Assembly: GCA_036723735.1 (NCBI GenBank)
Contig: DAIMGT010000008.1
Span: 1-64,000, forward strand
Length of the DNA stretch: 64,000 nt
DNA from: UBA4656 sp002405525
GTDB taxonomy: Bacteria > Pseudomonadota > Gammaproteobacteria > Xanthomonadales > Ahniellaceae
Reading direction: 5' to 3'
Shown piece after piece: positions 36,509-44,884 of the stretch; within the stretch, counting starts at the first letter, position 1, and each line of letters begins with the position of its first letter. The notes under the pieces are model-generated. The model saw only the letters and a program-made list of their open reading frames with translations, ran no database searches and was not told the origin of the DNA. A program made the translations under genes and the position numbers.

Positions 36509-37363
36509 CTACTCCAGCCCTTCGCGCATGAACTCCGGCACCGCCAGCGCCGCTCGATGCACGTCGACGTTGTAGTAGCGGGTCGGGAACTTCTTCATCG
36601 CCGCCCCGCGGTCGCGGAAATCGTCGAGCTGCTCGATGCCCTTGCGCGCCATCGTGCAACTCCACCAGCCGGTCGGGTAGCAGGGCTGCGGGAACGCGAG
36701 GGTACGAACCGCGGAGAAGCCGGCCGCCTTCATGAAGCGCCGCATGTCGCGGATCAGCGGCAGGTGGGCGATCGGCGACTCGCTCTGCTGCACGAGGATC
36801 CCGCCGTGGCGCAGCGCGCGGTGCACGACTTCATAGAAGCGCGCGCCGAACAGCCCCTCGGCCGGACCCACCGGGTCGGTGGAATCCACGATCGCCACGT
36901 CGACCGAGTCGGGCTCCGTGTCCGCCATTAGTTTCAGGCCGTCGTCGAACATCAGCCTGGCGCGGGGGTCGGTGTTGGATTCGCACAATTCAGGGAAGTA
37001 CTTCTCCGCCATCCGCGTGACCTGCTCGTCGATGTCGCACTGCACCGCGGACTCCACCTCGCGGTGTTTCAGCACCTCGCGCAGGGTGCCGCAGTCGCCG
37101 CCGCCGATGATCACCACCCGCTTGGGCGAGGTGTGGGTGAACAGCGCGGGGTGCGACATCATCTCGTGGTAGAGAAAATTGTCGCGCGTGGTCAGCATCA
37201 CGCAACCGTCGATGACCATCAGGTTGCCCCAATCGGTGGTCTCCCAGATCTGGATGTGCTGGAACGGCGTGCGCACCTCGTCGAGCTTGCGCCTGACGCG
37301 GTAGGAGATCGCCGAGCCCGAGAGGTCGTGGGCTTCCGAGAACCAAGTCTGATCGAGCGTCAT
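36509..37363 (-). CDS. speE: Spermidine synthase (polyamine aminopropyltransferase)
   Basis: 284 residues. Transfers aminopropyl from decarboxylated SAM to putrescine. N-terminal beta domain (QHIQIWETTDWGNLMVIDG), then the Rossmann domain with VVIIGGGDCGTLREVLKH and the catalytic loop IVDSTDPVGPAEGLF. Length and motifs match E. coli SpeE. A TATACT box on the minus strand (37398-37403) lies 34 bases before the ATG. Faces the polyamine gene speA across a 3.7-kb islet. Confidence 0.96.
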   Translation of the reverse strand: MTLDQTWFSEAHDLSGSAISYRVRRKLDEVRTPFQHIQIWETTDWGNLMVIDGCVMLTTRDNFLYHEMMSHPALFTHTSPKRVVIIGGGDCGTLREVLKHREVESAVQCDIDEQVTRMAEKYFPELCESNTDPRARLMFDDGLKLMADTEPDSVDVAIVDSTDPVGPAEGLFGARFYEVVHRALRHGGILVQQSESPIAHLPLIRDMRRFMKAAGFSAVRTLAFPQPCYPTGWWSCTMARKGIEQLDDFRDRGAAMKKFPTRYYNVDVHRAALAVPEFMREGLE

Positions 37364-37633
37364 GGTCGCGCTGCGATGCGGTTGCCAAAGACCGGAGAGT
37401 ATACCCGCTGCAGGTGATCGACCCCGAGGCCACCGATAGGGCGCAGCGATCGGCGTTCACGGGCCCCAGCGGGGTCACCCGCGCTCAGCGAGCGCGGAGT
37501 TCCAGCATGCGGCGTCCTCAACAACTCTGCCGCAGCTGGCCGACGGACGAGCCAAGGGACCGGGCTGCAGCGTCTGTGAGCGCTTGACAGCCCTGGTACC
37601 GGCGGTGTAGCCTGGCTGAAGCCGGGCGCCGGA

Positions 37634-39934
37634 GTGTGCCATGGAAACGGGTGGCTTCATGATGCGGTGGTGGTCAGGTCGAGGTGCGTTCGCAGCGCTC
37701 GTGAGCCTGACGGCGCTGGTCTTGTGCCCCCCCCCGGGCACGCTGAGGCAGTGGGCAATTCGGACGCCGTCGGCAGCGCCGACGGGGCAGCGATTCGCTC
37801 AATCCAAGGACGCAGCAATGTCGATCCGGACATCGTTGAGCGCCTGACGGTTGGTGACGCGAGCGTCGACGTCGAAGTCGTCGTCAAAGCCTACGACGTC
37901 AATCCCCTGTTCTATCGCCCGGTCGTCGACGACACGGCGGCCATGCGCCGGCGTGCCATGACCCGGCTGCGCGAGGGGCTGACACTCGGGTTGCGCGAAC
38001 GATTCAACCCGACCGCGGCACAGATGGATCGCGGCGTGTTCCGTGGACGATTCGGCGCCGTCGACATCGACGCCCTGTCGCGATCCGGGTTTGTGCATGG
38101 GGTTGCGGCTGTACGATCGGATTTCGTGCAGGCAGCGGCTGCAATGCCGCAGATCATTTCGCAGATCGGGGTGACGACGCTGCACGCGCAAGGCCTGCTG
38201 GGTACCGGCCAGCGGATCGCAATGATCGACCGGCGCTTCTACCCTCAGATCATGGGTGCTGCACTCGTTTGGGAGGAATGCTTTTGCGCGGCTCAGTGCT
38301 GCCCGAACGGGACTGCCCGGCAGTCCGGACCCGGGTCGTCGTTCACGGCCGGGACAGTTGGCGGGCCAGACCACGGTACCCAAACTGCATCGGTTATCGC
38401 GATGCCGATCGGGCAGGGTGTGGCACCCACCGCTGGAGTCGTCGCACTTGCCGCACCTGGGCCCGTCGACGTCTTTGCGGCGCTTGAGTGGCTTCAATCC
38501 CGGCCAGACGTGGGCATCGTGTCGCTGAGCATCGGCGAGGAGGGAACGTCCGGCGTCTGCGACGGGTTCGCCTCCGCTGCCTCATGGTTGCCGAGAGTCT
38601 CCACGCTCGCAGCACAAGGAAAGCTGGTTTTCGCGGCTGCCGGGAACGGGGGGTCCAATACGACGCTCGTTCCTGCGTGCCTGTCGCCAGTTCACGCTGT
38701 TGCAGGCACGTGGATCTGCGACGGCAAGTTCCAAGGATCTTCAGGCGGCTGTCTTCCCGAGGCGCAATTCGACGCAATCTGGGCGGGGAGCAACCGGAGC
38801 CCAAAGGTTGCGTACTTCGCACCGGCACGCCCCCTGCAAGTTCCCTTCATGGGAAACACCCAAGGCGGCTTTGCTGAGGGAACCTCATACTCGACCCCCA
38901 TGGTCGCCGCCTGCGCGGCGCTGCTCAAGCAAGCGCGACCCGCCGCCACCGCAGCGCAGATCGCGAACGCGCTATCGCAGTCGCCGACTCAGGTGATCTT
39001 TCCAGGTGCTGGAGGGGCTGAGAAAAAGGCGAACATTCAACGCCCCCGCATCGACTGCGCGGTTGCGCTGGCGGCGTTGCCGCCGGCGCCGACCGGTCCG
39101 AGCTTGAACCAACATGGCATCAGCGGGTTCTGGTACAACCCATCGAGCAATGGCCAAGGTTTTGCGGTCGAGGTTTACCCGAATCTCGTCGCACCGAACG
39201 TGGGTCTGATGGCGGGCTCCTGGTACACGTTTGCCCCGGCACCGGCCGGCGGCCCTGAGCGACAGCGCTGGTACCCATTCGACGGCGCGGCAGCGACGGG
39301 TTCGGCGACAGCCCAGCTTACCGTTCGCCGCAACATCGACGGCAACTTTGCGCAGCCGCCGCCGACGACCGCGGCGGCTGTAGGCACGGCGACCTTGACC
39401 ATGACCAGCTGCACCACGGCCACGCTCAGCGACGCGCTGAATGACGGCAGCGGTAGCGGCTCCATGCCGCTGACCCGGCTCGCGCCCAACGTGTCGTGCA
39501 CCACCAGCGGTACCGGAGGCAGCTTCCACCCGGACTTCGCACTGTCGGGCTTCTTCAACGACCCCAACCTCAACGGACAGGGCATCTTCCTGGAACTCAA
39601 TCCGAACCTCCCGGTGTTCGCCGCAGGCTGGTACAGCTACACCCGCGCCTCGATTCCCGGTGGAACCCCTCGCCAGCGTTGGTACACCCTGCAGCTTGGT
39701 CCCTATACCGTTGGAACGCGAAGCTTCAGCGGCGTTCCGATCCTGGCCACTACGGGCGGTACCTTCAACGGCCAGCCGTCCACGGCCACCACCCAGGTCG
39801 GCAGCGCCCATCTGCAATTGCTCGGCTGCGGCGGAGCGAGTTTGAGCTACGCGTTCACTGCAGGCGAGAACGCGGGCTTGAGCGGAAACATCGCCCTGGC
39901 GCGAACCGGCCCGGCGCCACCGGGTTGCCAGTGA
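37634..39934 (+). CDS. S8-family subtilisin-like protease, out of frame with its signal peptide
   Basis: 766 residues as read from GTG 37634. Catalytic triad Asp199 (IAMIDRRF), His247 (PDHGTQTA), Ser418 (GTSYSTPMVAA), oxyanion Asn338 (AAAGNGG). Two C-terminal repeats of about 120 residues start GISGFWYNPSSNGQGFAVEV and ALSGFFNDPNLNGQGIFLEL, each with a later QRWY. A good signal peptide (MMRWWSGRGAFAALVSLTAL, ATG at 37656) lies in another frame; the frames meet at a C9 tract (37727-37735). One more C, or two fewer, would fuse them. Without that the protein has no secretion signal. Lower GC than neighbours. Followed by an outer-membrane protein gene overlapping at GTGA. Confidence 0.85.
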   Translation: MCHGNGWLHDAVVVRSRCVRSAREPDGAGLVPPPGHAEAVGNSDAVGSADGAAIRSIQGRSNVDPDIVERLTVGDASVDVEVVVKAYDVNPLFYRPVVDDTAAMRRRAMTRLREGLTLGLRERFNPTAAQMDRGVFRGRFGAVDIDALSRSGFVHGVAAVRSDFVQAAAAMPQIISQIGVTTLHAQGLLGTGQRIAMIDRRFYPQIMGAALVWEECFCAAQCCPNGTARQSGPGSSFTAGTVGGPDHGTQTASVIAMPIGQGVAPTAGVVALAAPGPVDVFAALEWLQSRPDVGIVSLSIGEEGTSGVCDGFASAASWLPRVSTLAAQGKLVFAAAGNGGSNTTLVPACLSPVHAVAGTWICDGKFQGSSGGCLPEAQFDAIWAGSNRSPKVAYFAPARPLQVPFMGNTQGGFAEGTSYSTPMVAACAALLKQARPAATAAQIANALSQSPTQVIFPGAGGAEKKANIQRPRIDCAVALAALPPAPTGPSLNQHGISGFWYNPSSNGQGFAVEVYPNLVAPNVGLMAGSWYTFAPAPAGGPERQRWYPFDGAAATGSATAQLTVRRNIDGNFAQPPPTTAAAVGTATLTMTSCTTATLSDALNDGSGSGSMPLTRLAPNVSCTTSGTGGSFHPDFALSGFFNDPNLNGQGIFLELNPNLPVFAAGWYSYTRASIPGGTPRQRWYTLQLGPYTVGTRSFSGVPILATTGGTFNGQPSTATTQVGSAHLQLLGCGGASLSYAFTAGENAGLSGNIALARTGPAPPGCQ

Positions 39935-39948
39935 GGACTGCTGTTGCC

Positions 39949-40854
39949 ATGCGATGGCCAATGCTCGCTGTGATTCTGCTGCTGTCCTCGGCGTCGACAA
40001 TCGCGGATGACGGGGACCATGCCTTCTCGCTTCGTGTCAGCGGGCACGGAATCGACGGTCCGCAAGCCGTCGACCTGAGCGGAAACACGCGGATTCTCGG
40101 TGATGTCGCCAACGGCACTGGCGTTGACCTCGACCTGACATGGCGGCCGACGCCGCTCTGGCGCTTCGGGGTTAGCTACGGGCGAGCCATGGTCCGCTAT
40201 GTCGACCCGCAATTGGAAGGTTGTGCGCTCTCGGTCGGAAACGTTGCGCGTTTAGATTACTGCCAGGCGATTGGATTCCAGCCGCAGGGGACGATCCGCG
40301 ACGAGACGCGGCACTGGCATGTCGTCGTGGGCCACCTCATCGCGCTGAATGAGCATTGGTCGATCGACGTCGGTCTCGGGTACGGACAGCTCGCTTGGTG
40401 GTCCGAAGACGACCGGGAAGCTTCAACGTTCAGCACTTGCCTCACCCAGGGTCTTCCCGGTTGGACGAGGCGAGCGCCCGACTGTGTGCCGGTCGACGAT
40501 CGCGCACGGGCATCCGGTTGGACCGTCGGCCTCGCCGCGCGTTGGCAGCCGGTGCCGCGCCTGGGCTTGGCCGTAGGCGCAAATGGCCAGCGTTACCGCC
40601 ATGACATCTACCGCTACGATGCTTTGCAGCGCTTTCTTGCCGCGCAACCGCGGCCATGCAATCCGTTCGACTACTGCGATCGGCGGCCTGAACAATTCAT
40701 CGGCGGCCGTCCGGCTCAGCGCGGCGATTGGTGGTGGTATACGGCGGCGGTGGACTTCGCCATTTCGCCCACGTGGTCGGTGATCGCCGAGGGCGAGTTC
40801 GGCGGCAGCCGCGACTGGCGCACGGCGGGGCTGGCGCTCGAGTATCGTTGGTAG
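39949..40854 (+). CDS. Outer-membrane beta-barrel protein
   Basis: 301 residues. Signal peptide about 1-19 (MRWPMLAVILLLSSASTIA). Alternating strands with aromatic girdles (DLDLTWRPTPLWRFGVSYG, WSIDVGLGYGQLAWW, GWTVGLAARWQPVPRLGLAV) and a terminal Trp (LALEYRW), the signature of barrels assembled by BAM. An alternative GTG start at 39931 overlaps the protease stop as GTGA and would couple the two genes. Four Cys in loops (CALSV, YCQAI, CLTQ, DCVPV) could pair. Not recognised as a named family; its tight link to the protease suggests a joint role at the surface. Confidence 0.75.
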   Translation: MRWPMLAVILLLSSASTIADDGDHAFSLRVSGHGIDGPQAVDLSGNTRILGDVANGTGVDLDLTWRPTPLWRFGVSYGRAMVRYVDPQLEGCALSVGNVARLDYCQAIGFQPQGTIRDETRHWHVVVGHLIALNEHWSIDVGLGYGQLAWWSEDDREASTFSTCLTQGLPGWTRRAPDCVPVDDRARASGWTVGLAARWQPVPRLGLAVGANGQRYRHDIYRYDALQRFLAAQPRPCNPFDYCDRRPEQFIGGRPAQRGDWWWYTAAVDFAISPTWSVIAEGEFGGSRDWRTAGLALEYRW

Positions 40855-41050
40855 GCCCGGAGCGGGCACCAGCGCGGTCGCGGACGTAACCCGCAGCGAA
40901 CGCTGCCGCGATTGCCAGCCCGCGATCCGACGTCGCGCACTTCGGTTACCGCTCGGAGCGCGTTGGAACCGCAGCCGAGACATGCAGCTCACATTCGATT
41001 GCCCTACACTCCGCGCCCGCAAGACGCGGTCCTGGGTGGGGGTTCAACCG

Positions 41051-42940
41051 ATGTCCGACTGGTCGATCGAGCGCGCCCGCCAGACCTTCTCCATCGCGCA
41101 CTGGAGCGAGGGCTATTTCGACGTCGGCGCCGGTGGCCGGCTGGTCGCCCTGCCGCGCGGCGCCGGAGGTCCGCAGGTCGCGCTCGCCCGGGTGGTCGAC
41201 GACGCGCAGGCGCAGGGCCTGAAGCTGCCGCTGCTGGTGCGCTTCCTCGACGTGCTGGGCGACAAGCTCGGCCGCCTGCAGGGCGCCTTCGCGCGCGCAA
41301 TGGCGGACCACGACTATGCCGGCGGCTACACCGCGATCTATCCGATCAAGGTCAATCAGCACGCCTCGGTGGTCGGCGAACTGGTCGCCCGCGGGGAGCA
41401 GGGGTTCGGGCTGGAAGCCGGATCGAAACCCGAACTGGTGGCGGTGCTCGCGCTGTCGCGGCCGGGCGGCGTGGTGGTCTGCAATGGCTACAAGGACCGG
41501 GAGTTCATCCGCCTGGCCCTGATCGGCCGCAAGCTCGGGCTCGAGACCTGGATCGTGATCGAGAAGCCCTCGGAACTGGCGATGGCGCTGGAGGAGGCTC
41601 AGAAACTGGGTGTCGAGCCCGGCTTCGGGGTGCGCATGCGCCTGGCTTCTCTGGGCGCCGGCAAGTGGCAGAACACCGGTGGCGACAAGGCCAAGTTCGG
41701 GCTCTCGCCGCGCCAGGTGCTGGACCTGGTCGACCAGCTCAAGGAGGCCGGCAAGGCGCACTGCCTGTCGCTGCTGCACTTCCACATGGGTTCGCAGATC
41801 TCCAACGTGCGCGACATTGCCGGCGGCATGCGCGAGGCCACGCGCTACCTGGTCGAACTCTCGCGCCTAGGACTCGGGATCCGCTACATGGACGTCGGCG
41901 GCGGGCTGGCCGTGGACTACGAGGGCACGCGTTCGCGCAGCGAATGCTCGATGAACTACGGCCTCGACCAGTACGCGGCGACCATCGTCGCCCCGCTGGC
42001 CGAGGCCTGCGCCGAGTACCGGCTGGCTCCGCCGCACATCCTCACCGAGGCCGGTCGCGCGATGACCGCCCACCACGCGGTGCTGGTGGCCAACGTCAGC
42101 GAGGTCGAGGAAGCTCCGGCCGGGCGGGTGCCGCCGCCCGGTCATGGTGAGGCAGCGCCCATCCGCCACCTGCGCGAGGTCCTCGACGATCTCGACCGCC
42201 GGCCGGCCCTGGAGCTCTACCACGAGGCCCTGCACCACGTGGCCGAAGGCCAGGCGATGTATGCGCTCGGCGCCCTCGACCTCGCCCAGCGCGCGCTGCT
42301 CGACGACCTCTACTTCGCGGCCGTCAATGCCGTTCGCGCGCGGCTCGACCCGCGCGAGCGCTCGCACCGCACCGCGCTGGACGAGTTAAACGCCAAGCTG
42401 GTCGACAAGTACTTCGTGAATTTCTCGGTGTTCCAGTCGATCCCGGATGTGTGGGCGCTGGACCAGGTGTTCCCGATCGTGCCGATCGAGCGCCTCGACG
42501 AGCGCCCCGACCGCCACGGCGTGATCGCCGACCTCACCTGCGACTCCGACGGCCGTATCGACCACTACGTCGATTCCGAGGGCGTGGACGCCAGCTTGCC
42601 GCTGCACGCGCCGCGCGTCGGCGAGTCGTACCGGCTCGGCCTGTTCATGGTCGGCGCCTACCAGGAGACGCTGGGCGACATCCACAACCTGTTCGGCGAC
42701 ACCGACTCCGTGGACGTGCGCTTGGCGGCGTCAGGCGCGGCGTTGGAGAACGCGCGTCGCGGCGACACCAACGACCGTGTGCTCGGCTTCGTCGGCTACG
42801 AGGCCAACGCGCTTCGACTGCGTTACTCGCAGAAGATCGCGCAGGCGAAGCTCGGTCGCGAGGACGCCGAGCGCGTTCACGCCGCGCTCGAGGCCGGGCT
42901 GACCGCCTACACCTACCTCGAGGAAGTGCCGCACGCATGA
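41051..42940 (+). CDS. speA: Biosynthetic arginine decarboxylase
   Basis: 629 residues, normal for SpeA (about 630). PLP-dependent, makes agmatine from arginine for polyamine synthesis. PLP lysine K100 in YTAIYPIKVNQH; substrate/PLP segments HFHMGSQISNVRD, YMDVGGGLAVDYEGT and ILTEAGRAMTAHH; C-terminal MVGAYQETLGDIHNLFGDT. A TACACT box about 45 bases upstream may be the -10. The next gene overlaps its stop (ATGA). With speE it represents the arginine route to spermidine. Confidence 0.96.
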   Translation: MSDWSIERARQTFSIAHWSEGYFDVGAGGRLVALPRGAGGPQVALARVVDDAQAQGLKLPLLVRFLDVLGDKLGRLQGAFARAMADHDYAGGYTAIYPIKVNQHASVVGELVARGEQGFGLEAGSKPELVAVLALSRPGGVVVCNGYKDREFIRLALIGRKLGLETWIVIEKPSELAMALEEAQKLGVEPGFGVRMRLASLGAGKWQNTGGDKAKFGLSPRQVLDLVDQLKEAGKAHCLSLLHFHMGSQISNVRDIAGGMREATRYLVELSRLGLGIRYMDVGGGLAVDYEGTRSRSECSMNYGLDQYAATIVAPLAEACAEYRLAPPHILTEAGRAMTAHHAVLVANVSEVEEAPAGRVPPPGHGEAAPIRHLREVLDDLDRRPALELYHEALHHVAEGQAMYALGALDLAQRALLDDLYFAAVNAVRARLDPRERSHRTALDELNAKLVDKYFVNFSVFQSIPDVWALDQVFPIVPIERLDERPDRHGVIADLTCDSDGRIDHYVDSEGVDASLPLHAPRVGESYRLGLFMVGAYQETLGDIHNLFGDTDSVDVRLAASGAALENARRGDTNDRVLGFVGYEANALRLRYSQKIAQAKLGREDAERVHAALEAGLTAYTYLEEVPHA

Positions 42941-43869
42941 GCCTGAAGGTGGGCTGCATCGGTCTCGGCGCCATGGGCGCGCCGATGGCGCGCCACCTCG
43001 CCGCGCGCGGGCTGCTGGCGGCGGTCGCCAATCGGACGCATGCGCGCGCGCAGGCGCTGGCGGCCGAACTGGGTGTGGCCGCGGTCGAGGATCTGGTCGA
43101 ACTGGCGCGCCGCTGCGATGTCATCCTGACCTGCGTGACCGCCGATGCCGACGTGCTCGCGCTGTGCGAGGCCGCCGCCCGGGCACGTCACGCCGGGCTG
43201 GTGGTGGTCGACACCTCGACCATCGCCTCCGCCAGCGCGCGCCAGGCGGCCGCCGTCCTGCGCGCGGCCGGCGGCGACTTCATCGATGCGCCGGTGTCCG
43301 GCGGCGTCGAGGGCGCGAAGAACGGCCGGCTGTCCGTGATGGTGGGCGGCGACGCCGCGACCCTCGAACGGGTGCACCCTGTGCTGGATGCGTTCGCGGC
43401 GCGGATCACCCACATGGGCGCCGTCGGCGCGGGCCAGGACACGAAGGCGGTCAACCAGGTGCTGGTGGCCGGCATTGCGCAGGCGGTGACGGAGGGCCTC
43501 GCGCTGGGCGCGGCGCTGGGGCTCGCCCCGGAGCGCCTGCTGCCGACGCTGCAGGCGGGCGCGGCCAATTCCTGGTTCCTCGAAAAGCGCGGCGCGACCA
43601 TGCTGCGCGACGAGTTCGCGGTCGGCTTCAAGCTGTCCCTGCTGCACAAGGACCTGAAGATCGTGCAGGGCCTCGCGGGGGCCGCGGGCACCGACACCAC
43701 GGTGATCGACAAGTCGCTGGCCGACTACGCGCGCCTGATGGCGATGGGCCATGGCGACGACGACATCTCTGGGCTGATCCGCCTCAAGCGCAAGCCGCAG
43801 GCCTCGCTGGAGGAGCGAGCAACGCTCACGACCGCAAGAAACAGGGGCCTGCCTCGGGATGGGGCCTGA
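42937..43869 (+). CDS. NAD(P)-dependent beta-hydroxyacid dehydrogenase (HIBADH-like)
   Basis: 310 residues. Rossmann motif IGLGAMGAPMARHLAARG (8-25), substrate motif DAPVSGGVEGAKNG (117-130) and catalytic Lys170 in GAGQDTKAVNQ, as in 3-hydroxyisobutyrate and tartronate-semialdehyde dehydrogenases. Coupled to speA by an ATGA overlap. The last 18-19 residues (ERATLTTARNRGLPRDGA) are encoded by REP-like copy 3, so the C-terminal tail is a repeat-derived extension. Specific substrate unknown. Confidence 0.9.
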   Translation: MSLKVGCIGLGAMGAPMARHLAARGLLAAVANRTHARAQALAAELGVAAVEDLVELARRCDVILTCVTADADVLALCEAAARARHAGLVVVDTSTIASASARQAAAVLRAAGGDFIDAPVSGGVEGAKNGRLSVMVGGDAATLERVHPVLDAFAARITHMGAVGAGQDTKAVNQVLVAGIAQAVTEGLALGAALGLAPERLLPTLQAGAANSWFLEKRGATMLRDEFAVGFKLSLLHKDLKIVQGLAGAAGTDTTVIDKSLADYARLMAMGHGDDDISGLIRLKRKPQASLEERATLTTARNRGLPRDGA

Positions 43870-43892
43870 AGGCCGCGAGCGTTGCTCGCTCC
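43812..43892. repeat. REP-like inverted repeat, copy 3
   Basis: Arms 43812-43830 and 43874-43892 (GGAGCGAGCAACGCTCACG and complement, one mismatch). It overlaps the 3' end of the dehydrogenase gene and supplies its stop; the convergent phhA gene ends 13 bases beyond. Confidence 0.75.
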
Positions 43893-43905
43893 CACAGAAT
43901 GCCGC

Positions 43906-44796
43906 TCAGACATCGCCGTCGGCCAGCCAGCCTTCGCCGGTCCCGCGCTGGATCACGGTGTCGGTGTCGAACACCGCGCCGGCCGCGATCGCTTCCGCGC
44001 CCTTGAGCCCGTAGTAGATCGGGCCGAAGTCCGGCTTCACGGTGGCGTCGAACAGCTGCTGGAAGGAGTCGACGACGAAGTAGGTCTTCTGGTAGGTGTC
44101 GATCCGGTAGCGCGTGCGCATCACGCGCGCGAGGTCGAAGCCGAGGCGATTCGGCGCGGGACTGTCGAGGCAGTAAAGCGACTCGCCCTTCGACGACAAG
44201 ATGCCGGAGCCGTAGATGCGCAGGCACCCCGCATCGCGGATCAGGCCGAACTCCACCGTGTACCAGTACAGCCGCGTCAGGTTGGCCAGCGGTTCGCCGC
44301 CGAAGGTCGCCGCGCGCACTCCGCCGGCGCCGTAGGCCTGCATATAGTCGGCGAACACCGGGTCCATCAGCAGTGGCACGTGGCCGAACAGGTCATGGAA
44401 CAGGTCCGGCTCGCTGATGTAGTCGAACTGTTCGGGGCGCCGGATCCACCAGGTGACCGGGAACTCGCGCGCTTCCAGATGGCGGAAGAAATCAAGTTCC
44501 GGCAGCAGGCCCTCGACCCCGACCAGGCGCCAGCCGGTGGTGCGCCGCAAGTGGGCGTCGAGATCGCGGAAGCGCGGGATGCGCCGCGCGTCCATGCCCA
44601 TCGCGGACAGGTTGTCGAGGAAGGCCTGGCAGGCCCGGCCTGGCAGGAGTTCCGCCTGGCGGCGGAACAGCCGCGCCCAGGTGTCGTGCTCGATCGGCGT
44701 GTAGTCGCCCCACGGCTGCTCGACCACGGCAGTCGTGTAGACCGGCACGCAGCCCTGGTCGGTTAGCCGGCTTTCGACGCGGCGCGGGGTGGTCAT
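43906..44796 (-). CDS. phhA: Phenylalanine-4-hydroxylase
   Basis: 296 residues, bacterial PhhA. Non-haem iron, pterin-dependent conversion of phenylalanine to tyrosine. Iron ligands His134 and His139 in LFHDLFGHVPLL and Glu182 in YWYTVEFGL. GSGILSSKGES and YYGLKGAEAIA are further family motifs. The ATG at 44796 has a GAGGAGA ribosome site; GATAAT lies just upstream. No phhB (pterin dehydratase) is adjacent. Divergent from aceK. Confidence 0.95.
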   Translation of the reverse strand: MTTPRRVESRLTDQGCVPVYTTAVVEQPWGDYTPIEHDTWARLFRRQAELLPGRACQAFLDNLSAMGMDARRIPRFRDLDAHLRRTTGWRLVGVEGLLPELDFFRHLEAREFPVTWWIRRPEQFDYISEPDLFHDLFGHVPLLMDPVFADYMQAYGAGGVRAATFGGEPLANLTRLYWYTVEFGLIRDAGCLRIYGSGILSSKGESLYCLDSPAPNRLGFDLARVMRTRYRIDTYQKTYFVVDSFQQLFDATVKPDFGPIYYGLKGAEAIAAGAVFDTDTVIQRGTGEGWLADGDV

Positions 44797-44872
44797 GGCG
44801 GTCTCCTCGGCGCGGATTATCCCGCGCCGGGCGCGCGCGTCCACTGCGCGCCGCAACATGGCGCTGCGGGTT

Positions 44873-44878
44873 TACACT
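44873..44878 (+). promoter_or_regulatory. Leaderless-type -10 box of aceK
   Basis: TACACT, six bases (TTCGCC), ATG 44885. No ribosome site between. Fixes the start at 44885 rather than the longer upstream frame. Confidence 0.55.
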
Positions 44879-44884
44879 TTCGCC

